In this document: positions 15,604 to 63,752 of the stretch, piece after piece
How positions within the stretch are numbered: position 1 is the first letter of the stretch
Layout: the number at the start of each line of letters is the position of its first letter
Assembly: GCA_017654935.2 (NCBI GenBank)
Contig: CM065686.1
Span: forward strand, 30,441,835-30,505,834
Length of the DNA stretch: 64,000 nt
Direction: 5' to 3'
DNA from: Phymorhynchus buccinoides
Lineage: Eukaryota; Mollusca; Gastropoda; Neogastropoda; Raphitomidae
The notes under the pieces: generated by a model
The model's input: the letters and a program-made list of their open reading frames with translations, nothing else
Told to the model about the DNA's origin: nothing
Database searches by the model: none
Position numbers and translations under genes: made by a program

Positions 15604-18190
15604 TCAACCATGTGGTTTTGGTGGAAAGTCTCCTCTCGACTGGTCCAAATGACCTAAAGCAAAGGGACACAATTAATCCTAAAATATAATTATGTTAAAA
15701 AACTTTTTAATGCATCGTAAATGTATCCAAATCCCGTGTCCTTATGGAAACTAGTCCGATGCACAAGGACACGCGGTCAGTAGGGCAACAAGGGTTCCCA
15801 AGACTGTTGAACTTGGTCTTCTAACTTCCAGTAAAATGAGTTAATGCCCTGATTCTGATACCTGTGATCGACTGCACTTCAAATAAAATTAACATTTCCC
15901 GTATCTCAGAATAATGTCTGAAAGAAGCCAGAAAATGAGTCAATCACTGAATCAGATGATGAGGCCCTACAGATTCATTGTGTCTCATCAGTGCTGCTCG
16001 TAACCATTCAACAAACGTTTGCATTCACGATCTAGAACACACAATGACTATTAATATTTGCCCGGTCAAGTGGATAATATAATAAGGGCAGCAAATACCT
16101 CCTTCCTAACCCATTTCCCAGGCAATCGAGGGCAGAGACAGCACGTTCTCTCAACAGCAGTCGTCATAAATCTGACAACACCAACGATCTCGACACGAAT
16201 TCACACCTATAATCGTTTAAGAGGTAAGGGAGACCAAACTCTCGGTCGTCACTAAAACAGGCCATGAAATGGGCACGTAATCCGACACCCAGGTTTCTTT
16301 TTATTTCACTGTGGGGTTGGGGGAAACACATATTGTAATAGTAGGGCAATGGGATCCTGTTAGGATTGAGCCTGCATGACAAACAGAGATTACAAGAATT
16401 ATAGAGCTATTCTGATCGAAGGGTGAAAAGAAAGAAACAATTCCTTCGCCACCCCAAGAAAAGCAAACAAAAAAGAAGAAATAACACAAAATGTGGACAG
16501 AAAACGCTTTAGTTTTGTTGCAAAGGGAGTGAAGTGGTTGAGTATTCCTTTTCTTATTCTGTCAGCAATTCGTCAGAGAGATTCTCAACAAAAAGAGCAA
16601 TTCAAAATTAATACGAAACGGGTCCGGGTGTCGCAGACACACCTAAGTTGACACCAGGATCCAAAATAAACGGCTTTAAAACCCTTTCAACGCTTGCCAT
16701 TCCTCATCCAAAGTTTACCATTAAACTTACCTGGGTTAGATTTCGTCTGCAATATTGGGGATTCCTCTTTGACATGCATAAAATAGGGCCTATCCTTACC
16801 TCTCAAAATTAAGAACATAAGGTCACTGGATACCAGATCCTCATGTGATGCCCTTTAGTGACATGGGTGTTAAATCATTGTGGTGCCAAGAGGCGACAGT
16901 GGCAATGAAAGGGATCATCACCAATAAGATTTTTCTCATTTGTTGCCTACAGTTAACTGTAAAGTGTGATATATGTGGGGGGAGGCCTCATCTTAACACA
17001 TGCAATAACTGATGCAGTCTTTTGCGTGTTGCTAAGAGCACTTTCTAATCAGACTCAATAACTATTGGATTCTATGGTGTCTGAACCTGGATTAGTTTAA
17101 AATAAGCTCACTCTGTAGAATAACATCAACAAACTATGAAAGAGCGCTAAAAAGCATGGCTTTCAATGAAGCCCAATAACTTTTAATAAAGCTTACAACT
17201 CCCATTTCTATTTCGTATTCTTTTCTTCTAAAACCCGTACACCCACGATCAAATAGCTCAGAATAAACTATTTGTCTGCATATAAAGAAGGGTCTAGCAA
17301 AAGATCGAGACTTCTTTGTAAAGGCAAAGACGTAATTTCAGCTTTTGACAAAGACATGTCTTATCGTCTTTCAATTCACAACTCTGCTACATTTAAGACT
17401 GTCATTCATGAGTAAAAGACTATTCTCCTTTGCATTAAGAACTGGCAATATTCGTTTTTAACGTAAGGTTTACTTGAATGACGAAAGGACTGCAAGGTGA
17501 ACCGCTCCTGTTCTCTAGGGAAAAAAATGTCGGAAAGCGCTCTGGATTACTCTTCCTAGTCACCTTGGTTTCAGATTTCTAAATATTCTCCCCCATAAAT
17601 AATAAAAACTAACAGTAGCAAAGAAATTTCATTATGCACATGACTTTATTATAGCCGTCAACGCCTGCCACGGTCACATACCAAGCTCTTAGTTCATCAC
17701 AATCAGTTGCAGGAGCTGAATTTTTAAAGGTTCTCACTTTTATCAAAGACATGACATAGTGAGCCAAACTGCACCAACTTGCTGCTTTGAAGTGAAAATA
17801 ATTTGCTGTTTCAAAACATTACAAAGATCTGATACAATAACTGATTTATTATCCAACCATTTGGTGTATTATGAAGTTTAAAGCCATGATGCAGCGTATG
17901 CTGTCTTCAAAGCCTGACACTGATGTACTTCAGTGGTGATCATTTACGAGATTGATATTCAAAAATAGATAAATGCTTTTCCCATTCACTTCTTTATCTG
18001 TCTATTATATATTTTCCACACTGTTTATTTTCTCCACCAGTAAGACTTACATGAAACATGTTTATTTCTGTCGATCTGCTTTACCATTCACACTAAAATC
18101 CTCCCTTTAAAATCTGTTTTGCTGTGCAAAAGAGTGCATGCAGTTTGCCTCACTTTCATGTGTGGACAATTAGCTTTCTTACTTCTTTTT
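15604..18190. other. Mostly unique sequence
   Basis: Apart from the MITE at 16676-16913 nothing is recognised; stop codons are frequent in all frames. Confidence 0.5.
16676..16913. mobile_element. TTAA-type MITE (piggyBac-like), copy 1, decayed end
   Basis: TTAAAACCCTTTCAACGC at the left and GGCAATGAAAGGG at the right. The interior (CAATATTGGGGATTCCTC, TTAAATCATTGTGGTGCC) is shared with copies at 19241 and 57353. Confidence 0.75.
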
Positions 18191-18196
18191 GTTCTT

Positions 18197-18500
18197 CGTC
18201 GATCGCTCAGGTTCCTGTCAATTATGAGCGCAGATGCGCCACGCTGCCGTTATGCGCCTAACTAAGAAATAGGTAGGCCCAGCATGTCCGTCTTCGGCTG
18301 CAGAATTTTTTGTTTGAGTTTCTTTTTTTTTTTAAAAGGCAGGAGAATGAACTTGTGAGGCAGAAAGCAAAGGGAAAATCAGAGTAAAAGAGAGTGACTG
18401 ACAGATTAGGGGAAGTTACAAGCACAGAACTTCCAGAAGATGAGGGAATTATTTGTACGAAAGAGCCCCCAGTATCCCACGGGGAAGCTCTTTCTTACAA
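18197..18500 (-). repeat. Dispersed repeat R1, copy c
   Basis: Inverted: CAGATGCGCCACGCTGCCGT, TATGCGCCTAACTAAGAAAT, then GGCAGGAGAATGAACT and ACTTCCAGAAGATGAGG, ending at ATCCCACGGGGA. Confidence 0.75.
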
Positions 18501-19029
18501 CGTGCAAGACATGATTCCCACACCAGCATTGTTTTCAAAACCAAACGCTTCTGAAAGCACGAACACATATTACATGGAACTAGCGTACATGTATGAATGT
18601 GTGTATGCATTCTAGAATAAGTGTGCGCCCATATACACGTTAAATGTGTATGTTAAGCCAATTGATGACAGTCATAAAATACATGTAAACAAATTGTGCA
18701 TAAGTGAAAATATCCTCTTCTTCCCTCCATCCTCTCTTTTTCACACGCACGCGCACACACACGCACGCACGCACATGCGCGCATACCGCATTGGTATATA
18801 TATAAAAATAGATAAAAGAGAAGCAGACAGGCAGACTGCGATAGACCGAGACATTGAAAAGGACAAGGCCAGACAGAAACATGAAGAAACAGACAGAGAT
18901 AATACTCATTCTGTGTCAGTCATTGAATGCGTTCCCCTTTCTGAAAGCTATTATCATATTGATGCCATTAATCATAAGAAAGCCTCGCATCAGAAAGTCT
19001 ACCAAGAGTGTCAGAGACCAGGGTTGTTT

Positions 19030-19955
19030 CCAATGGCTCCATTGTTAGTCCCCGAGCGAACCTGGGGGACTATTGCTTTTGTTTGGTCCGTTCGTGCGCA
19101 CATACGTGCGTGCGTGCGTTTGTGCGCGTTTTCTTCAAAATCATTCACTCTATTTCAATAATTTTTGGCATACGTGATCCAGTGTATATTAGCTATCGAC
19201 CAATTGTTGTAGTTTTGTTCCAAGGTCAAGGTCACGCCGGTTAACCCTTTCACCGCCAGCCACATTTCAGCCAAAACATTCCATTAAATGTACCTGGGTA
19301 GAGAACAAAATCCATCTGCAGTATTGGGGATTTTTCTGTGACAGATATAAAATAAGGGGGATTCTTCTGTGACAGATATAAAATAAGGTCTATCCTTACT
19401 TCCCAAAACTAAGACAAAGGGGCCTTTAGATAATAGACCCCAATTTGATGCCTTTTAGTGATATAAGTTAGATCATTGTGGTGCTAAAATGCGACTTTGG
19501 CGGTGAAAGGGTTAAGGGGTTCAAACCTCAAAACACCTAATCGTCAATATCTGGTAAAGTTTTCAATATATTTCAATGCATTTGTTTTTTTAGAACTTTT
19601 TCCCACGAAAGTGCTATACTATCATAAGATGAAATTGTCTGTCCTGTGAATTATGGGGGTTCGAATCCCAAGTCTCTATCTCATGAACCGCTAAATGGAA
19701 TCGCTTCAAATTTGGTGTGGTGGTGCATCACTGCTCACAAATATTTGTTTTATAAAAATTGTTACCATGCTGACCATAATCTTGACGCTTGACCGTAAAA
19801 ACGTAAATATCTTCTTGTGGCCATATCTTTCGCATCGTTAGACTTTGGGTATTCAAACTTGGTATGTGGATGTATTGATTGAATATTAATCAAGGTGAAG
19901 GTCATGGTCAAGATCAACCCGCGCGGGGACTTTGCTGCCGCTCGGCGACACACTT
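19030..19955. repeat. TGACCTTGAC-rich dispersed repeat, copy 2, interrupted
   Basis: From CCCCGAGCGAACCTGGGG to CCCGCGCGGGGACTTTGC, with CAAGGTCAAGGTCACG, GAATCGCTTCAAATTTGGTG and GGTGAAGGTCATGGTCAAGA. Split by the TTAA MITE at 19241-19515. Confidence 0.65.
19241..19515. mobile_element. TTAA-type MITE (piggyBac-like), copy 2
   Basis: Starts TTAACCCTTTCACCGCC and ends GGCGGTGAAAGGGTTAA: a perfect 17-bp terminal repeat including the TTAA target. It contains a 32-bp internal duplication (TTCTGTGACAGATATAAAAT twice) and is inserted inside the TGACCTTGAC-rich repeat of 19.0-19.95 kb. Confidence 0.88.
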
Positions 19956-20718
19956 GTTCTTACTTTTCTTTCAGCTCTGTGAGTGTATTGCTGTTATGTA
20001 GGCCTACATACACTGTATCATTGTTGCAAATGTGTCTACGACGTGTGCATACCTCTCTCTGAGACGTTCTCTCTTTCTCACATACACAGTCACATGCACA
20101 TAGAGAGAGACAGGCAGATAAACAAACAGTGTACCTTTCCGAGTTTCTACTTTCCCTCTCAATTTTCACATATTTCATCAAGTATCTAATTTATTAAAAT
20201 CGTCAAACAAAATAGAGTTTGTTGGGTTTAGCGTAAGCCTACCACTCGGGCAACACGCTTTCCACTCCACCCCCACCCACCCCAACAACTTACCACTACT
20301 CCCACTCCATCAAGAACAGCAAAAGAAGTTAATAAAGTCTATATTATTTAAACAGTTTAAGAATTCTTGATACTTTCGATTTTTCTGTGATTTTTTTTCC
20401 TCTCTCCAGTATCGCCTGAAGAACTGTGTAGTTATACCCACACCCCTTTTTACATCTTCTTTGAGTGGGTTAGCGTTGTATCCTTAGACTAAGTCCTTAA
20501 AAGGGTTCTTAAAATTAACGCCTTTAATTAACGCTGTTACTGAATTCGTGATTCTTTCTCTCATTGCTTCGACCCCCCGCAAACAGCCAGAAGGTCTGCA
20601 CTTGCAAAGACGCCGCTTGCCTTCTGAAGTCTGTGGTCCTCCTCTTCGATTTATCAATTTACCTGTGTGTTTCAAGGTCCTAAGCTCTGTTTGGAAGCTT
20701 TGGGCTCCTTTGACAAAC

Positions 20719-20729
20719 GAGAGAGAGAG

Positions 20730-20812
<83 letters not shown>

Positions 20813-20818
20813 TATAAA

Positions 20819-20879
<61 letters not shown>

Positions 20880-20919
20880 TGTGTGCGTGCGTGCGTGCGT
20901 GCGCGTGCGTGCGTGTGCA

Positions 20920-20951
<32 letters not shown>

Positions 20952-21066
20952 TGTGTGTGTGTGTGCGTGCGTGCGTGCGTGTGTGTGTGTGTGTGTGTGT
21001 GAGTGTGTGTGTGTCTGTCTGTCTGTCTGTCTGTCTGTGTCTTTCTGTGTCTGTGTGTATGAGAGA
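20719..21066. repeat. (GA)n then (TG)n/(CGTG)n/(CTGT)n microsatellite
   Basis: GA units to 20810, then TG with many CGTG units to about 21010, then CTGT units. Confidence 0.96.
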
Positions 21067-21568
21067 GGGAGTGAGAAAAACAGAGAGAGACAGAGACACA
21101 CATATGTGTGTGTCTGAGTCTGGGTGAGCGTGTACATGAATACCTAACATTGACAACTGGCAGAATCCTCTCCCATTGCCCGACCATGTTAATATTCTTT
21201 CATCCGAATAACAAACCATACTCATAAACGTATATTTCCAGCGAGTTTAATACTGTTATGCTTTGTTCTTTACATTGGACTGGGAGTACGTTTATATGGC
21301 ATTGCCATTCTATTTCTGTTCTCATCATTTCTTGATCGGGCCCAGAGCCCCTCTTCTTACAATAGGCCTACTGTTTTCATATTTCCAAGTTTATACATGT
21401 ATACCCTTTAAACATTAAAACATTTAAGCTCTTTTGAAGTCTTATGTGCAATCATCTAAAATGCAAATACTATAAGCAAGTCTATGTAAAGATACAGTTT
21501 CGGTTTTTCCAAGTGATATGCAGTTATACACGTATGTGTATATTCGTTTGCATGTGCGCGCAATCGTC

Positions 21569-21606
21569 TCTCTCTCTCTCTTCTCTCTATTCGTTTCCAT
21601 GTGCGC

Positions 21607-21669
<63 letters not shown>

Positions 21670-21741
21670 ATGATACTTTTTATCAACCTTTCTCTTTCAC
21701 GCCCCCCCCCCCCCTCTCTCTCTCTCTTTTCTCTCTCTCTC

Positions 21742-21778
<37 letters not shown>

Positions 21779-21795
21779 ACCCCCCCCCTCCCCGT
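21569..21795. repeat. (CT)n tracts with C runs
   Basis: CT runs at 21569, 21611 and 21712; ATTCGTTTCCATGTGCGCGC-like sequence occurs twice (21544, 21588), a local duplication. Confidence 0.92.
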
Positions 21796-22083
21796 TCATA
21801 TACAACCTGGCAGCTATATACCCCTCCTCTCTTTTACAATCAATCAACCAGTGAACCTCCGTGACTTATCGAACCTTAGCTCTGAACAAATTACGACCGA
21901 GAACAGAGCAGTCCCCTCCATGTTCGCCTTGTATTTTGTGCTTCGAGGATCATTCAGAGAGCACTCACAGCACGATCTCCCATTGTGGGCTGTGACTATC
22001 AAATGGAGCGGCTAATCTTTTCATCTCATGCTTAAATGCTCCGGTACAAAAAGCGGCCCAGCATCTCTTTCTTGCCAATTCTG

Positions 22084-22256
22084 ATCGCTTCTCGGCCTTT
22101 TGGCTAAGACAGTGATTCAGGAGAGAAAATGGTGTTTTACGTCCTCTTGGTCTGAATCAGACACATATGGGACATTTGTAAATACAAATATGGTGGGAAC
22201 AATACTGGAGGCAATGCCCGGAGGCAGTACGAAACCAGTAAAGTCCCGATTTTTTA
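22084..22256 (+). mobile_element. U2-snRNA-headed repeat (SINE-like or U2 pseudogene)
   Basis: ATCGCTTCTCGGCCTTTTGG then CTAAGA at 22084-22109 is identical to the first 26 nt of metazoan U2 snRNA. The branch-site recognition region that should follow is absent, so it is not a working U2. The rest of the unit (ATTTGTAAATACAAATATGG, GGAACAATACTGGAGGCAAT, GCCCGGAGGCAGTAC) recurs inverted at 4890-4987 without the head, so this is a repeat family carrying a U2-derived 5' end. Confidence 0.7.
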
Positions 22257-22460
22257 AAATTAATACAGGTAGGTGTAGCGGTAACCACGCCTCGGTTAAA
22301 CCTCATTGGCTATGGTACCGTACCGCTACAATATAGTGTAATAAGTTATTGTGATTCAGGAACATAAATTTTAGTTTATACCCTGGTTGGTTTGTTCAGC
22401 CCGTCGTACATGGCGAAAGCCGATACGCGACGTTAAACTGAACTTCCATATTTCTTGCCT

Positions 22461-22960
22461 NNNNNNNNNNNNNNNNNNNNNNNNNNNNNNNNNNNNNNNN
22501 NNNNNNNNNNNNNNNNNNNNNNNNNNNNNNNNNNNNNNNNNNNNNNNNNNNNNNNNNNNNNNNNNNNNNNNNNNNNNNNNNNNNNNNNNNNNNNNNNNNN
22601 NNNNNNNNNNNNNNNNNNNNNNNNNNNNNNNNNNNNNNNNNNNNNNNNNNNNNNNNNNNNNNNNNNNNNNNNNNNNNNNNNNNNNNNNNNNNNNNNNNNN
22701 NNNNNNNNNNNNNNNNNNNNNNNNNNNNNNNNNNNNNNNNNNNNNNNNNNNNNNNNNNNNNNNNNNNNNNNNNNNNNNNNNNNNNNNNNNNNNNNNNNNN
22801 NNNNNNNNNNNNNNNNNNNNNNNNNNNNNNNNNNNNNNNNNNNNNNNNNNNNNNNNNNNNNNNNNNNNNNNNNNNNNNNNNNNNNNNNNNNNNNNNNNNN
22901 NNNNNNNNNNNNNNNNNNNNNNNNNNNNNNNNNNNNNNNNNNNNNNNNNNNNNNNNNNNN
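22461..22960. other. Scaffold gap of 500 N
   Basis: Exactly 500 unknown bases, equal to the second gap, so probably a placeholder length. The ferlin exon begins at the first base after it, while the sequence before it is repeat-derived. Confidence 0.98.
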
Positions 22961-57921
<34,961 letters not shown>

Positions 57922-58756
57922 GTAGGTGTTTGTGTCGGCTTATTTTCTTCTTTTAACCCTCTTGCATTCGCATTTGTTACAGATAAAACTTCTTCTACTG
58001 TTCAGATTCTTTCACACATTTGGGGAAAATCTGTCTTTTGAAGCACGCATAGCACTATACAGTCACCGCCGCATCATTGCAAGTGAGAAGCTTCTTCGTA
58101 GTGTGTGTATAACAAGCCAGAAGTTAGTGCGTAATGGAAATGTCATCAGAGGGCGTCTCAGAGTGGGGGCAAGCTACAGGCGGTTTTGGCCAACTTGAAT
58201 GCACAGACGTCTGGACGGCCGGTTTTGGCCAGAAAATGCGAGAGGGTTACATGCAGTCCTGTCGTACACATTGTTTTCGTTGTTTACATGTTGAACATTT
58301 ATTAAATCTGGTGTTGGGATCCTGGGTCAGTACTAGAAAAATTTCAATTATCACTTAGATAATGTTGATTATTGCTACAATGCACTGGACTCATAATTCA
58401 AGATTTGCTGGTTGGGTTTTCTGTATAGTTATTTTGGTAAAAGTGATAAGTCTTTGATAATGAACAGCGTTTCCTATTTTTCCTTATATGATGCTCAAGT
58501 GAAAGCAGTTTCCGTTTGACATTCAAAAACACTTAAATGATTGTGTTTAAATGTCATATCTTTCTTGAAAATCTCACCACTGATCTGCATGAAAATGTTA
58601 ACCAAGGAACTGGAGATTTTTTTTAATAAAAGCCAACCATTGACATAGAAAATTCTGCATGGCTATAAGAATACTGTACGTTTTCAAAATGAGTAAAATG
58701 GAAAAAAAAAAATTCTTCCACAAAGTAAAGTTATGTACTGACCACAAACAAACAAA
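57922..58756. other. Ferlin intron 14 up to the gap
   Basis: No further ferlin exon. Short unrelated frames only. Confidence 0.6.
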
Positions 58757-59256
58757 NNNNNNNNNNNNNNNNNNNNNNNNNNNNNNNNNNNNNNNNNNNN
58801 NNNNNNNNNNNNNNNNNNNNNNNNNNNNNNNNNNNNNNNNNNNNNNNNNNNNNNNNNNNNNNNNNNNNNNNNNNNNNNNNNNNNNNNNNNNNNNNNNNNN
58901 NNNNNNNNNNNNNNNNNNNNNNNNNNNNNNNNNNNNNNNNNNNNNNNNNNNNNNNNNNNNNNNNNNNNNNNNNNNNNNNNNNNNNNNNNNNNNNNNNNNN
59001 NNNNNNNNNNNNNNNNNNNNNNNNNNNNNNNNNNNNNNNNNNNNNNNNNNNNNNNNNNNNNNNNNNNNNNNNNNNNNNNNNNNNNNNNNNNNNNNNNNNN
59101 NNNNNNNNNNNNNNNNNNNNNNNNNNNNNNNNNNNNNNNNNNNNNNNNNNNNNNNNNNNNNNNNNNNNNNNNNNNNNNNNNNNNNNNNNNNNNNNNNNNN
59201 NNNNNNNNNNNNNNNNNNNNNNNNNNNNNNNNNNNNNNNNNNNNNNNNNNNNNNNN
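58757..59256. other. Scaffold gap of 500 N
   Basis: Exactly 500 unknown bases. The right edge opens directly inside the exon array of 59257-62884, which suggests assembly stopped in the repeat. Ferlin exons change strand across this gap. Confidence 0.98.
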
Positions 59257-62200
59257 TATGGTAAAGCATTACCAACAAAGACAACAACCACCCAAAAAAC
59301 TATATAACAGCTGTACATGAACTTGGACCGCATCTATCGACAGCCCACAATATGGTAAAGCATTACCAACAAAGACAACAACCCCAATTTCAGCTCCTGG
59401 TTCCACTCCGGGTGGTCACAGCTGTACATGATCTTGGACCGCATCTACCGACAGCCCACAATATGGTAAAGCATTACCAACAAAGACAACAACCACCCAA
59501 AAAACTATATAACAGCTGTACATGAACTTGGACCGCATCTATCGACAGCCCACAGTATGGTAAAGCATTACCGACAAAAACAACAACCACCCAAAAAACT
59601 ATATAACAGCTGTACATGAACTTGGACCGCATCTATTGACAGCCCACAATATGGTAAAGCATTACCGACAAAAACAACACCCACCCAAAAAACTATATAA
59701 CAGCTGTACATGAACTTGGACCGCATCTATCGACAGCCCACAATATGGTAAAGCATTACCGACAAAAACAACACCCACCCAAAAAACTATATAACAGCTG
59801 TACATGAACTTGGACCGCATCTATCGACAGCCCACAGTATGGTAAAGCATTACTGACAAAGACAACAACCCCAATTTCAGCTCCTGGTTCCACTCCGGGT
59901 GGTCACAGCTGTACATGATCTTGGACCGCATCTATCGACAGCCCACAGTATGGTAAAGCATTACCAACAAAGACAACAACCCCAATTTCAGCTCCTGGTT
60001 CCACTCCGGGTGGTCACAGCTGTACATGATCTTGGACCGCATCTACCGACAGCCCACAGTATGGTAAAGCATTACCAACAAAGACAACAACCCCAATTTC
60101 AGCTCCTGGTTCCACTCCGGGTGGTCACAGCTGTACATGAACTTGGACCGCATCTATCGACAGCCCACAGTATGGTAAAGCATTACCAACAAAGACAACA
60201 ACCCCAATTTCAGCTCCTGGTTCCACTCCGGGTGGTCACAGCTGTACATGAACTTGGACCGCATCTATCGACAGCCCACAGTATGGTAAAGCATTACCGA
60301 CAAAGACAACAACCCCAATTTCAGCTCCTGGTTCCACTCCGGGTGGTCACAGCTGTACATGAACTTGGACCGCATCTATCGACAGCCCACAGTATGGTAA
60401 AGCATTACCGACAAAGACAACAACCCCAATTTCAGCTCCTGGTTCCACTCCGGGTGGTCACAGCTGTACATGATCTTGGACCGCATCTATCGACAGCCCA
60501 CAGTATGGTAAAGCATTACCAACAAAGACAACAACCCCAATTTCAGCTCCTGGTTCCACTCCGGGTGGTCACAGCTGTACATGATCTTGGACCGCATCTA
60601 TCGACAGCCCACAATATGGTAAAGCATTACCAACAAAGACAACAACCACCCAAAAAACTATATAACAGCTGTACATGAACTTGGACCGCATCTATCGACA
60701 GCCCACAATATGGTAAAGCATTACCAACAAAGACAACAACCACCCAAAAAACTATATAACAGCTGTACATGGTTGGACCGCATCTATCCAGCCCACAATA
60801 TGGTAAAGCATTACCAACAAAGCAACAACCACCCAAAAAACTATATAACAGCTGTACATGAACTTGGACCGCATCTATCGACAGCCCACAATATGGTAAA
60901 GCATTACCAACAAAGACAACAACCACCCAAAAAACTATATAACAGCTGTACATGAACTTGGACCGCATCTATCGACAGCCCACAATATGGTAAAGCATTA
61001 CCAACAAAGACAACAACCACCCAAAAAACTATATAACAGCTGTACATGAACTTGGACCGCATCTATCGACAGCCCACAATATGGTAAAGCATTACCGACA
61101 AAAACAACACCCACCCAAAAAACTATATAACAGCTGTACATGAACTTGGACCGCATCTATCGACAGCCCACAGGTAAAGCATTACCGGCTACATGAACTT
61201 GGACCGCATTACGACAGCCCACAAATGGTACATTACCGACAAAAACAACACCCACCCATATATCAGCTCATGAACTTGGTCTATCCAGCCCACAATATGG
61301 TAAAGCATTACCAACAAAAACAACAACCACCCAAAAAACTATATAACAGCTGTACATGAACTTGGACCGCATCTATCGACAGCCCACAATATGGTAAAGC
61401 ATTACCAACAAAAACAACAACCACCCAAAAAACTATATAACAGCTGTACATGAACTTGGACCGCATCTATCGACAGCCCACAATATGGTAAAGCATTACC
61501 GACAAAAACAACAACCACCCAAAAAACTATATAACAGCTGTACATGAACTTGGACCGCATCTATCGACAGCCCACAATATGGTAAAGCATTACCGACAAA
61601 AACAACAACCCCAATTTCAGCTCCTGGTTCCACTCCGGGTGGTCACAGCTGTACATGAACTTGGACCGCATCTATCGACAGCCCACAGTATGGTAAAGCA
61701 TTACCGACAAAGACAACAACCACCCAATTTAACAGCTGTACCTTGGTTCCACCCACGGGTAAAGTTACCACAGCTGTACATGAACTTGGACCGCATCTAT
61801 CGACAGCCCACAGTATGGTAAAGCATTACCGACAAAGACAACAACCCCAATTTCAGCTCCTGGTTCCACTCCGGGTGGTCACAGCTGTACATGAACTTGG
61901 ACCGCATCTATCGACAGCCCACAGTATGGTAAAGCATTACCGACAAAAACAACAACCCACCCAAAAAACTATATAACAGCTGTACATGAACTTGGACCGC
62001 ATCTATCGACAGCCCACAGTATGGTAAAGCATTACCGACAAAAACAACAACCACCCAAAAAACTATATAACAGCTGTACATGAACTTGGACCGCATCTAT
62101 CGACAGCCCACAGTATGGTAAAGCATTACCGACAAAAACAACAACCACCCAAAAAACTATATAACAGCTGTACATGAACTTGGACCGCATCTATCCAGCC

Positions 62201-62884
62201 CACGGGTAAAGCATTACCACAAAAACAACAACCACCCAAAAAACTATATAACAGCTGTACATGAACTTGGACCGCATCTATCGACAGCCCACAATATGGT
62301 AAAGCATTACCGACAAAAACAACACCCACCCAAAAAACTATATAACAGCTGTACATGAACTTGGACCGCATCTATCGACAGCCCACAGTATGGTAAAGCA
62401 TTACCGACAAAAACAACAACCACCCAAAAAACTATATAACAGCTGTACATGAACTTGGACCGCATCTATCGACAGCCCACAATATGGTAAAGCATTACCG
62501 ACAAAAACAACACCCACCCAAAAAACTATATAACAGCTGTACATGAACTTGGACCGCATCTATCGACAGCCCACAGTATGGTAAAGCATTACCGACAAAA
62601 ACAACAACCACCCAATATATAACAGCTGTACATGAACTTGGACCGCATCTATCCACTCCGGGTGAACTTGGACCGCATCTATCAGCCCACAATATGGTAA
62701 AGCATTACCGACAAAAACAACACCCACCCAAAAAACTATATAACAGCTGTACATGAACTTGGACCGCATCTATCGACAGCCCACAGTATGGTAAAGCATT
62801 ACCGACAAAGACAACAACCCCAATTTCAGCTCCTGGTTCCACTCCGGGTGGTCACAGCTGCACATGAACTTGGACCGCATCTAT
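59257..62884 (-). repeat. Exon array E: about 38 tandem copies of the C2C exon
   Basis: Units of 111 bp (with CAATTTCAGCTCCTGGTTCC and ACTCCGGGTGGTCAC) and of 94 bp (this block replaced by CACCCAAAAAACTATATAAC) are interspersed, with a few broken ones near 61170-61300, 62190 and 62640. Long units encode RSKFMYSCDHPEWNQELKLGL on the minus strand; short ones have lost the DHPEWNQELK part. All share the acceptor-like CTGTCGATAG before ATGCGGTCC, and GGTAATGC downstream. Runs of 111-bp units (37 codons) keep frames open on both strands, giving spurious ORFs. Confidence 0.93.
62815..62880 (-). CDS. Ferlin C2C exon (next on the minus strand), upstream-most array copy
   Basis: On the minus strand, after CGCTTCACATAG, it reads MRSKFMCSCDHPEWNQELKL and GL. 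This continues SFAGKE of the exon at 63899-63796 in phase 0 and matches the ferlin C2C segment ending NPEWNQ. Other array copies have MYSC in place of MCSC. The exon's 3' end is uncertain because homology to C2C stops at the unit junction. The sequence just before the acceptor is a SINE/LINE-like tail, so the original intron end has been replaced here. Confidence 0.75.
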
Positions 62885-62962
62885 GTGAAGCGCTTAGAGC
62901 CCCGTAAGGAGAATAAGCGCAATATAAATTGTCATTATTATTATTATTATTATTATTATTAA
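62885..62962 (+). mobile_element. SINE/LINE-like 3' tail with (ATT)n
   Basis: GTGAAGCGCTTAGAGCCCCG, then AATAAGCGCAATATAAATTG and (TTA)n. The paired AAGCGC motifs and the ATT microsatellite end are typical of the 3' tail shared by many animal SINEs and their L2/CR1-type LINE partners. Only the tail is present; the array joins it directly. Confidence 0.7.
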
Positions 62963-63590
62963 AAACTATGTAAATATAATAGTTAAGTCACCAAAGTTCT
63001 TACAGCATAGAAACTTTTTTTTTGGGTAATCATAAACCAACAAGCTGACTGCTTGACAGAACAAAACATTAAGTGTTATTAACACTAACACAGCTAAAAC
63101 AATGTGTCAGAGTTTTTGTAAGCATGATAGTTGATACCAATACTTTTTAAAAACATAAATCAGCAATATCTCTGGACTCAATGACATTTCAAACATTATT
63201 AGCACACCACAATAATAATCAAACTTTTGATTCCTTTTTCACACTAACACCTCCCTTGGCTTCTACCTGGCCATTCAGCATTATTTGTGATGGTGCATGG
63301 GAAAAACAGACATAATGCAATTTTTCATGATGGAGCAAAGATTCCTTGTTAATACACAGAAAACCGGATTGAGTTATCAATCACCAACACACACCCATCC
63401 CCTATGCCATCTTTGTTCGTAAATCTAGAATAAATTAGCATACATTTGTAACTTTGAAGATGTGAAGATAAGAGTGATTGTGGGTGAAAATGACATCAAC
63501 TTTATAAAATGATCAAGGAAACAGAAAAACAAACATCATCATGGAGCTCTTTAAAGAGAACTTGATCATTGCCACACTCCTAAACCCCCC
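62963..63590. other. Unique AT-rich intron sequence
   Basis: No exon, repeat unit or element recognised. It would be intron of the minus-strand ferlin. Confidence 0.6.
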
Positions 63591-63599
63591 CTCCCTCCC

Positions 63600-63698
<99 letters not shown>

Positions 63699-63752
63699 AC
63701 TCTCTCACTCACTCACTCACTCACTCACTCACTCACTCACTCACTCACTCAC

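Larger units (their letters stand above)
18501..20700. other. No gene recognised
   Basis: Contains the dispersed repeat at 19030-19955 and a short (CA)n/(CG) tract near 18740; the rest is unique. Confidence 0.5.

Noticed and set aside
22084..22256. Functional U2 snRNA gene
   Set aside because: Only the first 26 nt match; the branch-site recognition and Sm regions are not preserved.
59899..60678. 259-codon ORF, + strand (VVTAVHDLGPHLSTAHSM repeats)
   Set aside because: Shadow of the 111-bp units; the coding sense of the repeat is the C2C exon on the minus strand.
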